Shown: positions 1 to 9,229, numbered from the stretch's first letter. The stretch: 64,000 nt of DNA from Bacillota bacterium (GCA_023386315.1 JAEWJZ010000004.1:68250-132249), one strand, 5' to 3'. Program-made: numbers and translations. The notes: a model not told the origin generated them from the letters alone.

Positions 1-115
1 TATAATCGATAACGCCATTCTTCTCGCCGCAGAATACGCATACTTTTTTTCTTCTGCGCATGCCGCCTCTTCTCATCTTAGCGCCATCAGCTTTATCATT
101 CCTGTTAAATGCCAT
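1..115 (-). CDS. rpsR: 30S ribosomal protein S18 (partial)
   Basis: This is the N-terminal 38 codons of ribosomal protein S18, a small-subunit protein that binds next to S6; the rest lies beyond the window edge. The protein begins MAFNRND and continues through a basic stretch (MRRGGMRRRKK) to VCVFCGEKN, the Cys-containing start of the S18 fold in Firmicutes. The ATG is preceded by a strong AGGAGG at 121-126. It is the third gene of the rpsF-ssb-rpsR unit, 20 bases after ssb, the normal bacterial order. Identification is firm; only length is unknown. Confidence 0.95.
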   Translation of the reverse strand, partial: MAFNRNDKADGAKMRRGGMRRRKKVCVFCGEKNGVIDY

Positions 116-135
116 TGGTATACCTCCTGTTAGAT

Positions 136-588
136 TTAGTTGAATGGAAGTCCTTCGTCTTCGACTCCATCCGGGATATTCATAAATCCATCGCCGATTG
201 CACTGGAGGGAGCTGGTCTGGAGGTTGGCTGATAGCCGCCGCCTTCGCCTGGAGCGCCGCCCTTGCTGTCTGCGAATTCCTGATCTTCTACAACAATATC
301 GGTTGTATATACTTTAACGCCGTCTTTATTCGTATAACTTCCAGTCTGGATCCTTCCGGAAATCAGTACTCTCATACCCTGACGGAAATACTTCTCCGCA
401 AACTCACCTGCTCTGTCAAATGCAACGCAGTTGATAAAATCAGCGGTCTGCTCATTGCCGTCCTGACTTCTGCGGCTTCTGCGATCAACAGCAAGGGTAT
501 ACCTTGCAATGGCCATAGCACGCTCGCCCTGGGAATATCTTACTTCTGGATCACGGGTCAATCTGCCCATAAGGATTACTCTGTTCAT
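136..588 (-). CDS. ssb: Single-stranded DNA-binding protein
   Basis: SSB coats single-stranded DNA in replication, recombination and repair and recruits partners through its C-terminal tail. The 150-residue product starts MNRVILMGRLTRDPEVRYS, the classic SSB beta-1 strand, followed by an OB fold to about residue 110, a Gly/Pro-rich linker, and an acidic tip ending DEGLPFN. That tip is the partner-docking motif, here with one extra Asn after the usual terminal Phe. It lies between rpsF and rpsR in one operon, 22 bases after the rpsF stop. Length is normal for the family. Confidence 0.97.
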   Translation of the reverse strand: MNRVILMGRLTRDPEVRYSQGERAMAIARYTLAVDRRSRRSQDGNEQTADFINCVAFDRAGEFAEKYFRQGMRVLISGRIQTGSYTNKDGVKVYTTDIVVEDQEFADSKGGAPGEGGGYQPTSRPAPSSAIGDGFMNIPDGVEDEGLPFN

Positions 589-610
589 ACGATCACGCTT
601 TCTTTATCTA

Positions 611-898
611 TTATGCTTCTTGTTTCACGCATAAGTATCTGATAACCGGCTCCATAATACGAACGTTTTCTTCTAATTCGTTCGGTGTTGTGGACGCGCC
701 ATCAAATTTGATGAAGTAGTAGAATCCTTCTTTCATTTTCTGAATTTCGTAAGCTAATCTCTTCTTACCCCATTCATCAACGCCTGTTACAGTGCCGCCG
801 AAACGAGTAATGTAACCATTAATTTTTTCCATGGCAGCTGCTCTCTCTTCATCTTCGAGCTTTGCGTTCAGAACAACGGTTAATTCATATTTGTTCAT
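611..898 (-). CDS. rpsF: 30S ribosomal protein S6
   Basis: S6 is a small-subunit ribosomal protein that forms a heterodimer with S18. The 95-residue product has the family start MNKYELTVVLNAKLEDEE and the motifs WGKKRLAYEIQKMKEGFYY and VIRYLCVK. It is the first gene of the rpsF-ssb-rpsR operon, with an AGGAGG site about 8 bases upstream of the ATG. A close-to-consensus sigma-A promoter lies at 976-1004. The roughly 75-base leader can fold into a hairpin (926-931 with 942-947) inside an outer CCTTG/CAAGG pairing. That could be an S6:S18 autoregulatory leader, but I do not see the diagnostic motif clearly. Confidence 0.97.
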   Translation of the reverse strand: MNKYELTVVLNAKLEDEERAAAMEKINGYITRFGGTVTGVDEWGKKRLAYEIQKMKEGFYYFIKFDGASTTPNELEENVRIMEPVIRYLCVKQEA

Positions 899-975
899 GC
901 TTGTTTACCTCCTTGTGGTCTCTGGCCCCTGCCTTCAGTTACAGGAGCAAGGATTAATATATGTCACGGTACAAT

Positions 976-1004
976 ATTATACCGGAAATCTTTGATAAAA
1001 GCAA
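976..1004 (-). promoter_or_regulatory. Promoter of rpsF-ssb-rpsR
   Basis: On the minus strand TTGCTT (999-1004) is separated by exactly 17 bases from TATAAT (976-981), about 80 bases upstream of rpsF. This is a near-consensus housekeeping promoter and fits a constitutive ribosomal operon. Confidence 0.75.
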
Positions 1005-1049
1005 GTCCTTTTCCCACTTTCAGCACATTTTTCTTTTTTTATAAGGTTT

Positions 1050-1247
1050 TTATGACTTTGGCTGTCCATCTTTCCCCTTTAATCCCCTGGTATTCTTCTC
1101 TACCAGCTTCCTGGGTACCATAATCATATGACCGCAGCCCATGCATTTCAAACGAAAATCAGCCCCAACACGCAGGATTTCCCATTCCTGACTCCCGCAT
1201 GGATGCTGCTTTTTTAATTTTACAACATCTCCAACTTCATAAATCAT
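1050..1247 (-). CDS. DUF951 family protein
   Basis: This is a small conserved protein of Firmicutes with no established function. The chosen ATG gives 65 residues (MIYEVGDVVKLKKQHPCGSQ) and has an AGGTG site 6 bases upstream; a GTG three codons earlier overlaps that site and is less likely. Residues 15-50 carry the family signature HPCGS...W.I.R.GAD...C.GCG, where the Cys residues could bind a metal. It is commonly found near rpsF-ssb-rpsR or chromosome partition genes in clostridia, and here it sits directly upstream of rpsF in the same orientation. The function is not known. Confidence 0.88.
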   Translation of the reverse strand: MIYEVGDVVKLKKQHPCGSQEWEILRVGADFRLKCMGCGHMIMVPRKLVEKNTRGLKGKDGQPKS

Positions 1248-1270
1248 ACCATACACCTGTCCCGTACGCG

Positions 1271-2260
1271 CTATTTTAATATAATATCAATTTCCTTCAG
1301 CTCCTGTTCAGTAAATGACAGATTCTCCAGACAGGCTGCATTATCTTCCAGCTGCTTTACGCTGCTGGCTCCTATTAAAACTGATGTCACTGCAGGCTCC
1401 CGAAGAACCCAGGAAAGCGCCATCTGTGCCAATGTCTGACCTCTCTTTCCAGCCAGCGCATCAAGGTTCTTAATCTGATTAAGCCTTTCCTCAGTCAGAT
1501 ATCGTCCGCCGATGGTGGTTCCCTCTCTGGCAGCCCTTGAATCAACCGGAATACCATTTAAATATCTGTTTGTCAATGCGCCCTGGGCAAGAGGACTGTA
1601 GCAGATACAGCCTGTTCCCTGCTCTGACAGAGCTCTGAACAGGCCGTCCTCCGCTCCCCGTTCCAGCATATTATATCTTGGCTGGTCAATGAGGCACGGC
1701 ACTCCCATATCCCTTAACAGGGATATCGCTTTCACCGCTTCCTGCTCACCATAATTAGATATTCCGGCATAAAGCGCCTTTCCCTGCTTTACAATATCTG
1801 CCAAAGCTCCCATGGTCTCCTCGAGAGGAGTCTCTGGGTCTGGTCTGTGATGGTAGAATATGTCCACATATTCCAGCCCCATACGTTTCAGACTCTGATC
1901 CAGGCTGGACATCAGATATTTTCTGGAACCCCAGTTTCCATAGGGACCAGGCCACATATCATATCCTGCTTTTGTAGAAATAATCAGCTCATCCCGGTAT
2001 GGAAGCAGATCACTCTCTAAAATCTTTCCAAAGTTCTCTTCTGCTTTTCCGGGAGCCGGAAAGCCATAGTTGTTTGCCAGGTCAAAATGGGTGATTCCCA
2101 TGTCAAATGCCTTTAAAAGAATCACTCTCTGTTCTGATAACGGCTTCTCCAGTCCAAAATTCTGCCATAACCCCAGAGATACCATGGGAAGCATGACTCC
2201 GCTTCTTCCGCAGCGCTTATATTTCATAGTATTATATCTGTTTTCTGCTGCCTGATACAT
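1271..2260 (-). CDS. Aldo/keto reductase (YghZ/Kv-beta-like)
   Basis: This is an NADPH-dependent oxidoreductase of the aldo/keto reductase superfamily, the group that includes E. coli YghZ (glyceraldehyde 3-phosphate reductase). The 329 residues form a TIM barrel. The catalytic tetrad is visible as D60 and Y65 (FDLANNYG), K97 (STKAGYD) and H137/H138 (FYHHRPD). A C-terminal cofactor region VLIGASSVKQLEDN is present. The ATG at 2260 has GAAGGAGAG upstream. It is followed by DUF951 in the same direction. The physiological substrate cannot be told from the sequence. Confidence 0.9.
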   Translation of the reverse strand: MYQAAENRYNTMKYKRCGRSGVMLPMVSLGLWQNFGLEKPLSEQRVILLKAFDMGITHFDLANNYGFPAPGKAEENFGKILESDLLPYRDELIISTKAGYDMWPGPYGNWGSRKYLMSSLDQSLKRMGLEYVDIFYHHRPDPETPLEETMGALADIVKQGKALYAGISNYGEQEAVKAISLLRDMGVPCLIDQPRYNMLERGAEDGLFRALSEQGTGCICYSPLAQGALTNRYLNGIPVDSRAAREGTTIGGRYLTEERLNQIKNLDALAGKRGQTLAQMALSWVLREPAVTSVLIGASSVKQLEDNAACLENLSFTEQELKEIDIILK

Positions 2261-2292
2261 CGTTTACTCTCCTTCTAATCCTGGACCGTTCT

Positions 2293-3027
2293 TCAGACCC
2301 CGACCGCTTCACGGAGCACTTTACCGATGCTTCCGCTGATCACCAGATCCGCTTTGTCGTCCATCGGGGTAACGGTTTTGTTAATGAGCACCATCTTATT
2401 TCCTCTGTAATAATCAATCAGTCCGGCTGCCGGATAGACTGTCAGTGAAGTTCCACCTACAATCAGCATGTCTGCCTGAGAGATGTAAGCCACAGACCGG
2501 CTGAGCACATCTTCATCCAGACTTTCTTCATATAACACCACATCCGGCTTGATCAGCCCGCTGCAGCTGCACCTTGGAACCCCATCCTCTCCCATGGAAG
2601 AAAGCAGCTCTTCCAATGTGAAAAACTTCATACACCTGGTACAATGGTTTCTCCTGACCGATCCATGAAGTTCCAGCACATTCTTACTTCCTGCTTCTTG
2701 ATGAAGTCCGTCGATATTCTGTGTAATAACTGCCTTTAATTTTCCCATCTCTTCCAGCTTTGCAAGAGCTAAATGAGCCGGATTGGGCTTTGCATCGGGA
2801 AACAGCATCTTATTTTTATAAAAACGGTAAAACTCCCCCGGATTTGACCGGTAAAAGCTGCGGCTGATGATGGTTTCAGGAGGATACCGATACTCCTGAT
2901 GATAGAGTCCATCCACGCCCCTGAAATCAGGAATGCTGCTTTCAGTCGATACCCCTGCGCCGCCAAAAAATACAATATTGCAGCTTTCATTGATCCAGTC
3001 CTTTAACAGACTTTGTTCCTTCATCAT
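2293..3027 (-). CDS. cobB: NAD-dependent protein deacylase, Sir2 family
   Basis: Sirtuins remove acyl groups from protein lysines using NAD. The 244-residue product shows the NAD-binding motif GAGVSTESSIPDFRG (23-37), TQNIDGLH (102-109), the catalytic H121 in LELHGS, and four zinc-ligand cysteines (C129, C132, C153, C155). The C-terminal GGTSLTVYPAAG completes the Rossmann fold. All catalytic elements are intact. The ATG-ATG start follows GGAGGG. It lies between the aldo/keto reductase and a GNAT gene in the same direction, 69 bases after the GNAT stop. cobB is the closest conventional symbol. Confidence 0.93.
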   Translation of the reverse strand: MMKEQSLLKDWINESCNIVFFGGAGVSTESSIPDFRGVDGLYHQEYRYPPETIISRSFYRSNPGEFYRFYKNKMLFPDAKPNPAHLALAKLEEMGKLKAVITQNIDGLHQEAGSKNVLELHGSVRRNHCTRCMKFFTLEELLSSMGEDGVPRCSCSGLIKPDVVLYEESLDEDVLSRSVAYISQADMLIVGGTSLTVYPAAGLIDYYRGNKMVLINKTVTPMDDKADLVISGSIGKVLREAVGV

Positions 3028-3047
3028 CTTAACCCTCCAACTTGCAG

Positions 3048-3071
3048 GGGCGGATTCAGCTGAATCCGCCC
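3048..3071. repeat. Perfect 24-bp palindrome between cobB and a GNAT gene
   Basis: GGGCGGATTCAG is followed directly by its exact reverse complement. A second, shorter hairpin (CTGATTT/AAATCAG, 3076-3100) overlaps the stop of the upstream acetyltransferase. Neither is followed by a T-run on the minus strand, so this is more likely an intercistronic RNA hairpin (stability or processing) than a full terminator. Confidence 0.6.
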
Positions 3072-3096
3072 GGAACTGATTTCCAGCAGCTGAAAA

Positions 3097-4146
3097 TCAG
3101 GTTATTTCATCAAAAAACACTCCATTTAAAGGTCTTATCCGGTCTACCATTGTCTGCCGGTTTTCCGCAACCTCCGGCTTTTCATATCCAAAAAGCCAGG
3201 AAGTCAGTTCACTGATTCCCATAAACAGGTGCGGTTTTATCTTGTTATTGTCTGACACCGGAGTCATAACAGAGCCGTCTTTTTTTAGCTTCCAGAGAAA
3301 TACACCGCTGTTCTGACGTATAAAATCATCTTTTACTTCAATAAACAGTTCCATCTCACTGACAGGGCAATCCTCTTTCAGTCTGATCACTTTAACAAAC
3401 TGCTCGAGATGAATAATACGACCCATTACAGCAGGTCTTAAGTTGCCGACTTCCTTTACATAGTCTCCAAGAACAATGAGTTCTCTCTGATTTTCTGCAA
3501 GCTCTCCGTAATATGCCCAGACTCCGGCAAGCCTCTCTCTTTCATCTCTGGTAAAAAGAAGAATCATATCTCCGCTGTCGCTTCTTACTTCTCTGCATAA
3601 ATTCCGGTAATACTCCTCATCTCTGTGAGCATATACCTCATACTTTTTTTCCAGCTGGCGGCCCACAAATCTTGCAGCCTCCCTGCAGTCATCAGACCGT
3701 TCCATAAAAGCACGGCGGCTTAACCGGGTTCTGCCCTTTTCGTTCAGCACCCGCTTTGGAAGATCACAGATATAAGTAAAATCAAAGGGATGGTAGATGG
3801 CAGGATCAACCGGAACCAAAAAACAAAATTCCATCCGTTCCATATACATATCCAAAAAGCACCGGGCAAGCAGTCTTCTCATATAACCCTGATGGCGGAA
3901 AGCCGGATCAGTAGCCACTCCCGCAATATAATCTACCTTCCATATGCGGTCTTTCACTACCACCTCATATGGATTGCGATGGAGCATTGCAGCTGCCTGA
4001 TCACCGCTCCATGCAGTCAAAATCTTATTCTTCCTGACTCTGTCCGAATAATAATAATCCAGAAAGCTCTTGGTATCCTCAGAAAAAACTTTTTCCCATA
4101 ACGCCCGGCTTTCACTTTTTTCTTCCTGCTTCAAATACCGTACCAT
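3097..4146 (-). CDS. GNAT acetyltransferase, Eis-like
   Basis: This is an acetyl-CoA-dependent N-acetyltransferase of the Eis-like group, a two-domain GNAT arrangement. The acetyl-CoA-binding segment lies around residues 77-95 (VATDPAFRHQGYMRRLL). The 349 residues are long for a simple GNAT and fit a GNAT domain plus a C-terminal sterol-carrier-like domain, as in Eis proteins. It follows the DUF2156 gene by only 3 bases, so the two are probably cotranscribed and translationally coupled. Substrate is unknown; some Eis enzymes acetylate aminoglycosides, but nothing here shows that activity. Confidence 0.8.
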   Translation of the reverse strand: MVRYLKQEEKSESRALWEKVFSEDTKSFLDYYYSDRVRKNKILTAWSGDQAAAMLHRNPYEVVVKDRIWKVDYIAGVATDPAFRHQGYMRRLLARCFLDMYMERMEFCFLVPVDPAIYHPFDFTYICDLPKRVLNEKGRTRLSRRAFMERSDDCREAARFVGRQLEKKYEVYAHRDEEYYRNLCREVRSDSGDMILLFTRDERERLAGVWAYYGELAENQRELIVLGDYVKEVGNLRPAVMGRIIHLEQFVKVIRLKEDCPVSEMELFIEVKDDFIRQNSGVFLWKLKKDGSVMTPVSDNNKIKPHLFMGISELTSWLFGYEKPEVAENRQTMVDRIRPLNGVFFDEIT

Positions 4147-4149
4147 AGT

Positions 4150-5070
4150 TTAGAAACCCTTCTGTACCACTGAGTATTTTCTTGCAAAATCAACTGGATA
4201 ATAAGACATCTTCGCTTTTCTTAAACCTTCCATTCCCACATCATCTTCCCTGTTCACCAGTAATAACTCTTCCGGATAGGCGTGGGTTATGAACTGCTGG
4301 TTAATAAACTGGTAGAGACCTTTTACATTAGGATCGGCTTTTTCAATATGAATGACAGCCATTTTTTCATATGGGTTGTAGCTTCCTATGGTAAATGCCT
4401 TTAATACTCCGTCTATAAAGACGCCTGCCATTCTTACATTTAAAAAAGAGCAGTTCTTTAAGATGCTGTGAATTCCCATAACTTCATAATCCAGCTGACG
4501 GGTAAACTCCGCAGCTTCCACCTTGTTCTCCCACCACATATTTAAGAATTCCACCACACCGTCCCGGTCTGAACAGCAGAGTGTCCGGTACTCGTATCTT
4601 CCCTCATATTCCTTTAAAAAGGAATTCAGATGATTCTTCTTTTTGTGAAGCTTCTTCCCGGCCAGTGTGCGTAATGATTCCGCATCGTAAAGATAATCCT
4701 TTAAGTCCTCAACCTCTTTTACCTCAAACTTATCAGGATCCAGATTCAAATACTGAATAGCAGCCTCATCTGCCAGAGAGATCCTGAGAGGCTTTTTTAA
4801 AACCTCATTAAAATACTCTTTCATCTCATTGAAATAATAAGGAAGGTCTTCCTCCCGGCACATAGGCATAGCTGTAAATGGTTCCCCATCCTTCTCCATT
4901 AAAAACTGCAGCGCTTTATTGTCGCTGATTGCGTACTTTACATGATAGTACTCTCTCCAGATAAAACAATCCAGATATACACTATCACAGGTTTTATTTG
5001 GCCGCAGGGCATAAAATGGAGTTATCTTTTCAACATCGTTTGCCTCAATCGGCTTAAATTGTAAATTCAT
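4150..5070 (-). CDS. DUF2156 / phosphatidylglycerol lysyltransferase C-terminal-like protein
   Basis: The 306-residue protein belongs to the DUF2156 group, the soluble acyltransferase-fold domain that in MprF transfers lysine from Lys-tRNA to phosphatidylglycerol. No membrane segments are present, so it is the stand-alone cytosolic version common in clostridia. Features seen are an N-terminal region (FYALRPNKTCDSVYLDCFIWREYY), a Lys-rich KKLHKKKNHLNSF segment near residue 145, and GSYNPYEKMAVIHIEKADPNVKG near the C-terminus. It forms an operon with the Eis-like gene 3 bases downstream. The acceptor and donor substrates are not known. Confidence 0.8.
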   Translation of the reverse strand: MNLQFKPIEANDVEKITPFYALRPNKTCDSVYLDCFIWREYYHVKYAISDNKALQFLMEKDGEPFTAMPMCREEDLPYYFNEMKEYFNEVLKKPLRISLADEAAIQYLNLDPDKFEVKEVEDLKDYLYDAESLRTLAGKKLHKKKNHLNSFLKEYEGRYEYRTLCCSDRDGVVEFLNMWWENKVEAAEFTRQLDYEVMGIHSILKNCSFLNVRMAGVFIDGVLKAFTIGSYNPYEKMAVIHIEKADPNVKGLYQFINQQFITHAYPEELLLVNREDDVGMEGLRKAKMSYYPVDFARKYSVVQKGF

Positions 5071-5089
5071 AATTATTCCCTTCTATATA

Positions 5090-5494
5090 CTAGCTTTTCT
5101 TAATAAAATCAGTATTACACCTGGGACAATGAATTTTTATTTTCCCCTTACCCCTTGGTACCCTGATTTTTTGTCCGCAGCCGGGGCATTTGTAAATATG
5201 AAACTTCATGCCCTGCTGAAACCGGAAACGCCATCTGCGGAATGTTTCCGTTATTTTAAAACAAAAGCGTTCAAACTTCTGGTTTTCCTCAAAACGTTTC
5301 CTGATATTTTTTGAAAACATACGATAGTAGCTTATTAACAGGACAGCTGCCGCAATGAAATCCACTAAGGGATTCCGTATAAACAGGCCTGCCACAAATA
5401 AAACAAATGCTGCTGCTGTTAAAAACCGTCCAAGCTTATCAGCGCCATATCTTCCTGTCATAAACCTTATAAACTGATCTCTCATTTGATTCAT
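5090..5494 (-). CDS. Small membrane protein with C-terminal zinc ribbon
   Basis: The function is unknown. The 134-residue protein has two predicted membrane segments (about residues 22-40 and 45-57), a basic amphipathic stretch (60-95), and a C-terminal zinc ribbon with two CxxC knuckles: CPGCGQKIRVPRGKGKIKIH, then CPRC. The same short zinc ribbon is found on many small clostridial membrane proteins. It reads in the same direction as the DUF2156 gene 19 bases downstream and is probably first in that operon. The protein may place a nucleic-acid- or protein-binding knuckle at the cytoplasmic face, but that is an inference. Confidence 0.75.
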   Translation of the reverse strand: MNQMRDQFIRFMTGRYGADKLGRFLTAAAFVLFVAGLFIRNPLVDFIAAAVLLISYYRMFSKNIRKRFEENQKFERFCFKITETFRRWRFRFQQGMKFHIYKCPGCGQKIRVPRGKGKIKIHCPRCNTDFIKKS

Positions 5495-5587
5495 GCTATA
5501 GTATCGCCCCTTTTCTTTGACTTAACTATAATAAGCTATCCAGTCAAAGTCAATGTTATGAACGGATATTTCATAATCTTTTCAGAA

Positions 5588-6568
5588 TTAATCCCTGAAT
5601 TTATCCCGGTACTGCTTCGGTGTCAGACCATAACGTTCTTTAAACAGGCGATGAAAATAACTGCTGTTTTCATATCCGATTTCCTGTATAATTTCTTCCA
5701 CAGGTTTACAGGATGCAGTCAGACAGTTAGCAGCCCTGCAAAGCCGGATCAGCTGTAAGCATTCCGTAAAAGTCATCTGATAATACCGCTTAAACAGGCG
5801 GCTTACATAATAGGTCGGCTGCATGACCTTTAAAGAGAATTCCTCCAATGTAGCAGTGGAATAATGACTTTCCAGATACTGGTATGCAGTTAATGCAATC
5901 TGTTCCTCATACTGAATCACGTCATGGGATTCCACCTTATCCGCATCATGAAGCAGTTCCATAATCAGCATGGACATCGTCGCCTGATTAATCTCCTGTC
6001 TGCACTTTTTCTCCACCATGAGAGACCAGATCATATTCTCCAGCAGATTCCTGGCGGGCAGGATGTCCTGCAGCCGGAAATGAAGATAATCCGCTACCGA
6101 ATGATTTTCCGACAACGCACCTGCAATAAAATGTCTCAGAATGCTTCCATCCTCAGTAATTAAAGACGGGTGGGAAAAAAACTCCGGCATGAGGAAAAAA
6201 TGAACCGCTATGTCACCCTCCCCTGCAGGCTCAATTGCATGGCTGGTGCCCTGCCTTAAAAGAAGGAGATCATAAGTCTCCAGTACGATTCGTTTGTTTT
6301 TATTAATCACCTGAGTGGTGGAACCGCTGTACATATAAACCAGTTCCACATAATTGTGACTGTGATCCGGAATCGCTATATGTGGCGGCTGGCAGTAAAG
6401 ATCCATCAGTCTCCCGGATTCAATAACAAGATTCTTATCCACCACACTGCATTTCCCTTCCTTTACACAGTATGATAAAATTGAAGATGCATCTTTGATA
6501 ATACCGTTTTTTTCTTCCGATGTGTTCCTTAAAAATTTCAGAAGTTCTTCATCCATATTAACCTCCAA
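5588..6568 (-). CDS. AraC family transcriptional regulator
   Basis: This 326-residue regulator has an N-terminal cupin sensor (about 55-140, with IAIPDHSHNYVELVYMYSG) and a C-terminal pair of helix-turn-helix motifs (about 225-326). The second helix-turn-helix has the family signature IGYENSSYFHRLFKERYGLTPKQYR, trimmed here to its core. The cupin type suggests sensing of a sugar or a related small molecule. It is divergent from the HPr-like gene at 6743, with a 174-base gap that could hold shared control sites. No catabolic genes lie beside it, so the target is uncertain. Confidence 0.9.
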   Translation of the reverse strand: MEVNMDEELLKFLRNTSEEKNGIIKDASSILSYCVKEGKCSVVDKNLVIESGRLMDLYCQPPHIAIPDHSHNYVELVYMYSGSTTQVINKNKRIVLETYDLLLLRQGTSHAIEPAGEGDIAVHFFLMPEFFSHPSLITEDGSILRHFIAGALSENHSVADYLHFRLQDILPARNLLENMIWSLMVEKKCRQEINQATMSMLIMELLHDADKVESHDVIQYEEQIALTAYQYLESHYSTATLEEFSLKVMQPTYYVSRLFKRYYQMTFTECLQLIRLCRAANCLTASCKPVEEIIQEIGYENSSYFHRLFKERYGLTPKQYRDKFRD

Positions 6569-6742
6569 ACGGCAGACTCACATGCCCTTCCCCCGGTTCA
6601 TTATATCATCTTTTCTACATTATTTGCAAGAAAAGACGGTTTTTATACAAATTTGGACATAGTTTATTTTTCAATCAGCTCCTATAATCTAGTAATGTAT
6701 TAATTTCAATACAATCATTACAATCCGCAAGAGGTACGACAT

Positions 6743-6985
6743 ATGAAAAGATATCAGATACGTTTAACCAGCATCGAAGAAGCAACTGCATTTGTAAAGA
6801 CAGCGAATCAGTTTGATTGTGATATGGACATCTGCAGAGGAAGTATTATCATAGATGCCAAATCCATTATGGGTATTATGACCCTCTGTTCAGACACCGA
6901 TCTGGAATTGATCATTTACAACAACAGCCATGATGAGGTTCTGGAATCGTTATCCGCCTTTCTGGTAAATCAAAAAACCGCCTGA
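6743..6985 (+). CDS. HPr-like protein lacking the active-site histidine
   Basis: The 80-residue product aligns with HPr, the histidine phosphocarrier of the PTS, in its second half: FDCDMDICRGSIIIDAKSIMGIMTL matches the beta strand and the KSIMG motif that carries regulatory Ser46 in true HPr. The N-terminal segment that should read GLHARPA reads SIEEATAFVK instead, so the phosphorylated His15 and neighbouring Arg are absent. It therefore cannot relay phosphate from EI at His15. It could act through the KSIMG surface, as Crh does. It is divergent from the AraC gene and ends at a strong terminator. Confidence 0.8.
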   Translation: MKRYQIRLTSIEEATAFVKTANQFDCDMDICRGSIIIDAKSIMGIMTLCSDTDLELIIYNNSHDEVLESLSAFLVNQKTA

Positions 6986-7005
6986 CCAATACATAAAAAG
7001 CAAAC

Positions 7006-7056
7006 AAGAGGCCGTCAAAAACTAACCTTAATCTGTTAGTTTCCGACAACCTCTTA
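7006..7056. terminator. Bidirectional terminator between HPr-like and chemoreceptor genes
   Basis: Long imperfect stem: AAGAGG, GTC and AAAACTAAC on the left pair with GTTAGTTT, GAC and CCTCTT on the right around a short loop. It is followed by T-rich sequence on the plus strand. It lies between two convergent genes and probably serves both. Confidence 0.8.
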
Positions 7057-7058
7057 TT

Positions 7059-9086
7059 TTAATGCTGATCTAATTGAAATTCGTCTACCAGTTCTTTTAA
7101 TGAGTTCGCCATATCAGACAGCTCTTTGCTTGCAGCTGCACTTTCCTCCGCTGTTGCAGAGTTGGTCTGTACCACTGATGAGATCTGATCGATACCTACA
7201 GTAACCTGACGGATTGCTTCAGATTGTCTCACTGAAGCTTCCGAGATCCGTTCAATCATCTCTGAAACAGAACGGGTGCTCACTACCGCTGTTGACAGGG
7301 ATTCTGCGGCATCCCTCACCAGACTGGAGCCATTCATTACGGACTGAATGGATCCTTCAATAAGGTGTGTGGTATTCTGAGCTGCTTCCGAACTTTTTGA
7401 AGCCAGATTGCGGACTTCATCGGCTACAACAGCAAATCCTTTTCCCGCTTCTCCTGCCCGTGCTGCTTCCACAGCCGCATTCAGTGCCAGAATATTGGTC
7501 TGGAACGCAATATCTTCTATGGTCCTTATAATGTTGCTGATCTCCCTGGAATTTTCAGAGATTTCCTCCATGGCAGTAACCAGAGCTTCCATATGTCTGC
7601 TGCTGTTTTCCAGCTCACAGGTAGCGGCCGCCGCCTGCGCATTGGCGCTGGTGGAGTCCTGAGCATTCTTATCAATATTATGGGAAATATCATTGATGGT
7701 GGCAGCCAGCTCTTCTACCGCACTGGCCTGCTCTGTTGCCCCCTGGGCAAGAGCCTGCGAGCTGGCAGATATGTTCTGCGATCCATAAGCGACCTGATCC
7801 GAAGCAGATACAATCCTTTCCATCGTAACGGTCAGTGTACTGCGGATTTTAAGCAGGGCATTCTTCACCTTTTCAAAATTCCCTTTGTAATCGTATTCCA
7901 GCTGGAACGCCAGATTCTTGTCTGCAATCTGATTGAGAACAGAAGTAATTTCATCAATATAGTTTACGTAATCTCTCAGCTGCAATACTGTATTGCCCAG
8001 GGAATCAGCAACCATACCGATCTCATCATTATCAAAGTTCTCCATGGCTAGATCCAGCTTGCCTTCTGCAATCTGTTCTGCAACATAAGACAGTTTTCTA
8101 AGCGGTTTCGTCATCCCCTTGGAAATGAGAATAATTAATAATACAAGTAATGCTGATCCCAGCAGGAAGACAGTTATGATTGTTGCAGTCACAGCCATAC
8201 GGGAAGCAAGCACTTCTGACTTTGGAATACTGGAGAGTACAAGCCAGCCAGAGTCCCCAACCCGGTTTACAGCCCCAAAATACTCTTTCTTATTCATCGT
8301 GTACTTATAGCTGCCTGCTGCCTGTCCGGTTATCGCCTGCTTTATATTATCAGACATATCCGCTTCCGTAACATTTTTCTGAATCATATCATTGTCCGGG
8401 TGATATACAATCTGTCCTCCCTCTGTAGCCAGAACCACAAATCCATCTGTTCCGATCTTGTAATCACTCATGATTGTGACAAGCTGGGACAGCTTAATAT
8501 CCAGTCCCATCACACCAAGAGGTTTTCCGGTACTGCTGTCAAAAACTCCGCAGACTGCACTGACAATGACTCCTCCTGTACTGGCATCCACATACGGCTC
8601 CGTCAATATGGGGTGATCCAGCTCCATAGCCCGGTACCAGGGCCTGCCTGTGATATCCCAGCCGTCTTCTGATGTGAAGTTGTCCGACTGTGTCACCTGG
8701 CTTAAATCCAGATCTGCAATCCATGCAGCGAGAATGTTATCTTTATCTGTCGCCTGCAGCTTATCCAGCGTTTTCTTAATCTCCGGATATCCCTCACTGT
8801 CCGGCATTCTCACTTTTCCGGTGGCATTCTTTAAATACGATTCTACCTGCTGGCTCGCTGCCGCACTCTTCATCTCTGCCATGTAAAAAGTCAGAAATGA
8901 ATCCACCTGATTTGCTGCAGCCAAGGATGCCGAATTAAGATTTTCCGTAGACTGATGTTCCATGCTCTTTCCAACCTGCATAGTAATAAGAAATCCTGAT
9001 AAGATTAAAATTACTATGACTGGAGCAGAAATCCCGAAGAGCAGTTTTGTAAATATGCGTTTTTTTCTCTTGTTCATCATAGACAT
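7059..9086 (-). CDS. Methyl-accepting chemotaxis protein
   Basis: This is a transmembrane chemoreceptor that controls CheA and so flagellar rotation. The 675 residues show a first membrane helix (about 10-32), an extracytoplasmic double-Cache sensor (about 40-285, with [13 protein letters not shown] typical of dCache), a second helix (about 297-322), a HAMP domain, and a long cytoplasmic coiled coil. The signalling tip is exact: [20 protein letters not shown] followed by [17 protein letters not shown]. The dCache domain points to small ligands such as amino acids, but the ligand is not identifiable. The gene stands alone and supports a motile organism. Confidence 0.96.
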   Translation of the reverse strand: MSMMNKRKKRIFTKLLFGISAPVIVILILSGFLITMQVGKSMEHQSTENLNSASLAAANQVDSFLTFYMAEMKSAAASQQVESYLKNATGKVRMPDSEGYPEIKKTLDKLQATDKDNILAAWIADLDLSQVTQSDNFTSEDGWDITGRPWYRAMELDHPILTEPYVDASTGGVIVSAVCGVFDSSTGKPLGVMGLDIKLSQLVTIMSDYKIGTDGFVVLATEGGQIVYHPDNDMIQKNVTEADMSDNIKQAITGQAAGSYKYTMNKKEYFGAVNRVGDSGWLVLSSIPKSEVLASRMAVTATIITVFLLGSALLVLLIILISKGMTKPLRKLSYVAEQIAEGKLDLAMENFDNDEIGMVADSLGNTVLQLRDYVNYIDEITSVLNQIADKNLAFQLEYDYKGNFEKVKNALLKIRSTLTVTMERIVSASDQVAYGSQNISASSQALAQGATEQASAVEELAATINDISHNIDKNAQDSTSANAQAAAATCELENSSRHMEALVTAMEEISENSREISNIIRTIEDIAFQTNILALNAAVEAARAGEAGKGFAVVADEVRNLASKSSEAAQNTTHLIEGSIQSVMNGSSLVRDAAESLSTAVVSTRSVSEMIERISEASVRQSEAIRQVTVGIDQISSVVQTNSATAEESAAASKELSDMANSLKELVDEFQLDQH

Positions 9087-9200
9087 CCTTTCTCCCCATA
9101 ATTATACTTTAATATAGCATGGGGTCTTCTGGACCGCAACTGCAAAAAATATCAATTAATAATATAAGTAAATTTGTTAATTTTCTAAGCAAAAATTAAC

Positions 9201-9229
9201 AGGACGGTCTGTTTTATCTCAACCGTCCC
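9201..9229 (-). terminator. Terminator after dapA
   Basis: GGGACGGT pairs with ACCGTCCT around a short AT-rich loop, just 12 bases beyond the dapA stop on the minus strand, followed by a T-rich stretch. Confidence 0.7.

Noticed and set aside
109..642. A 177-codon plus-strand open frame across ssb
   Set aside because: It is antisense to ssb, which is certain, and has no ribosome site or family.
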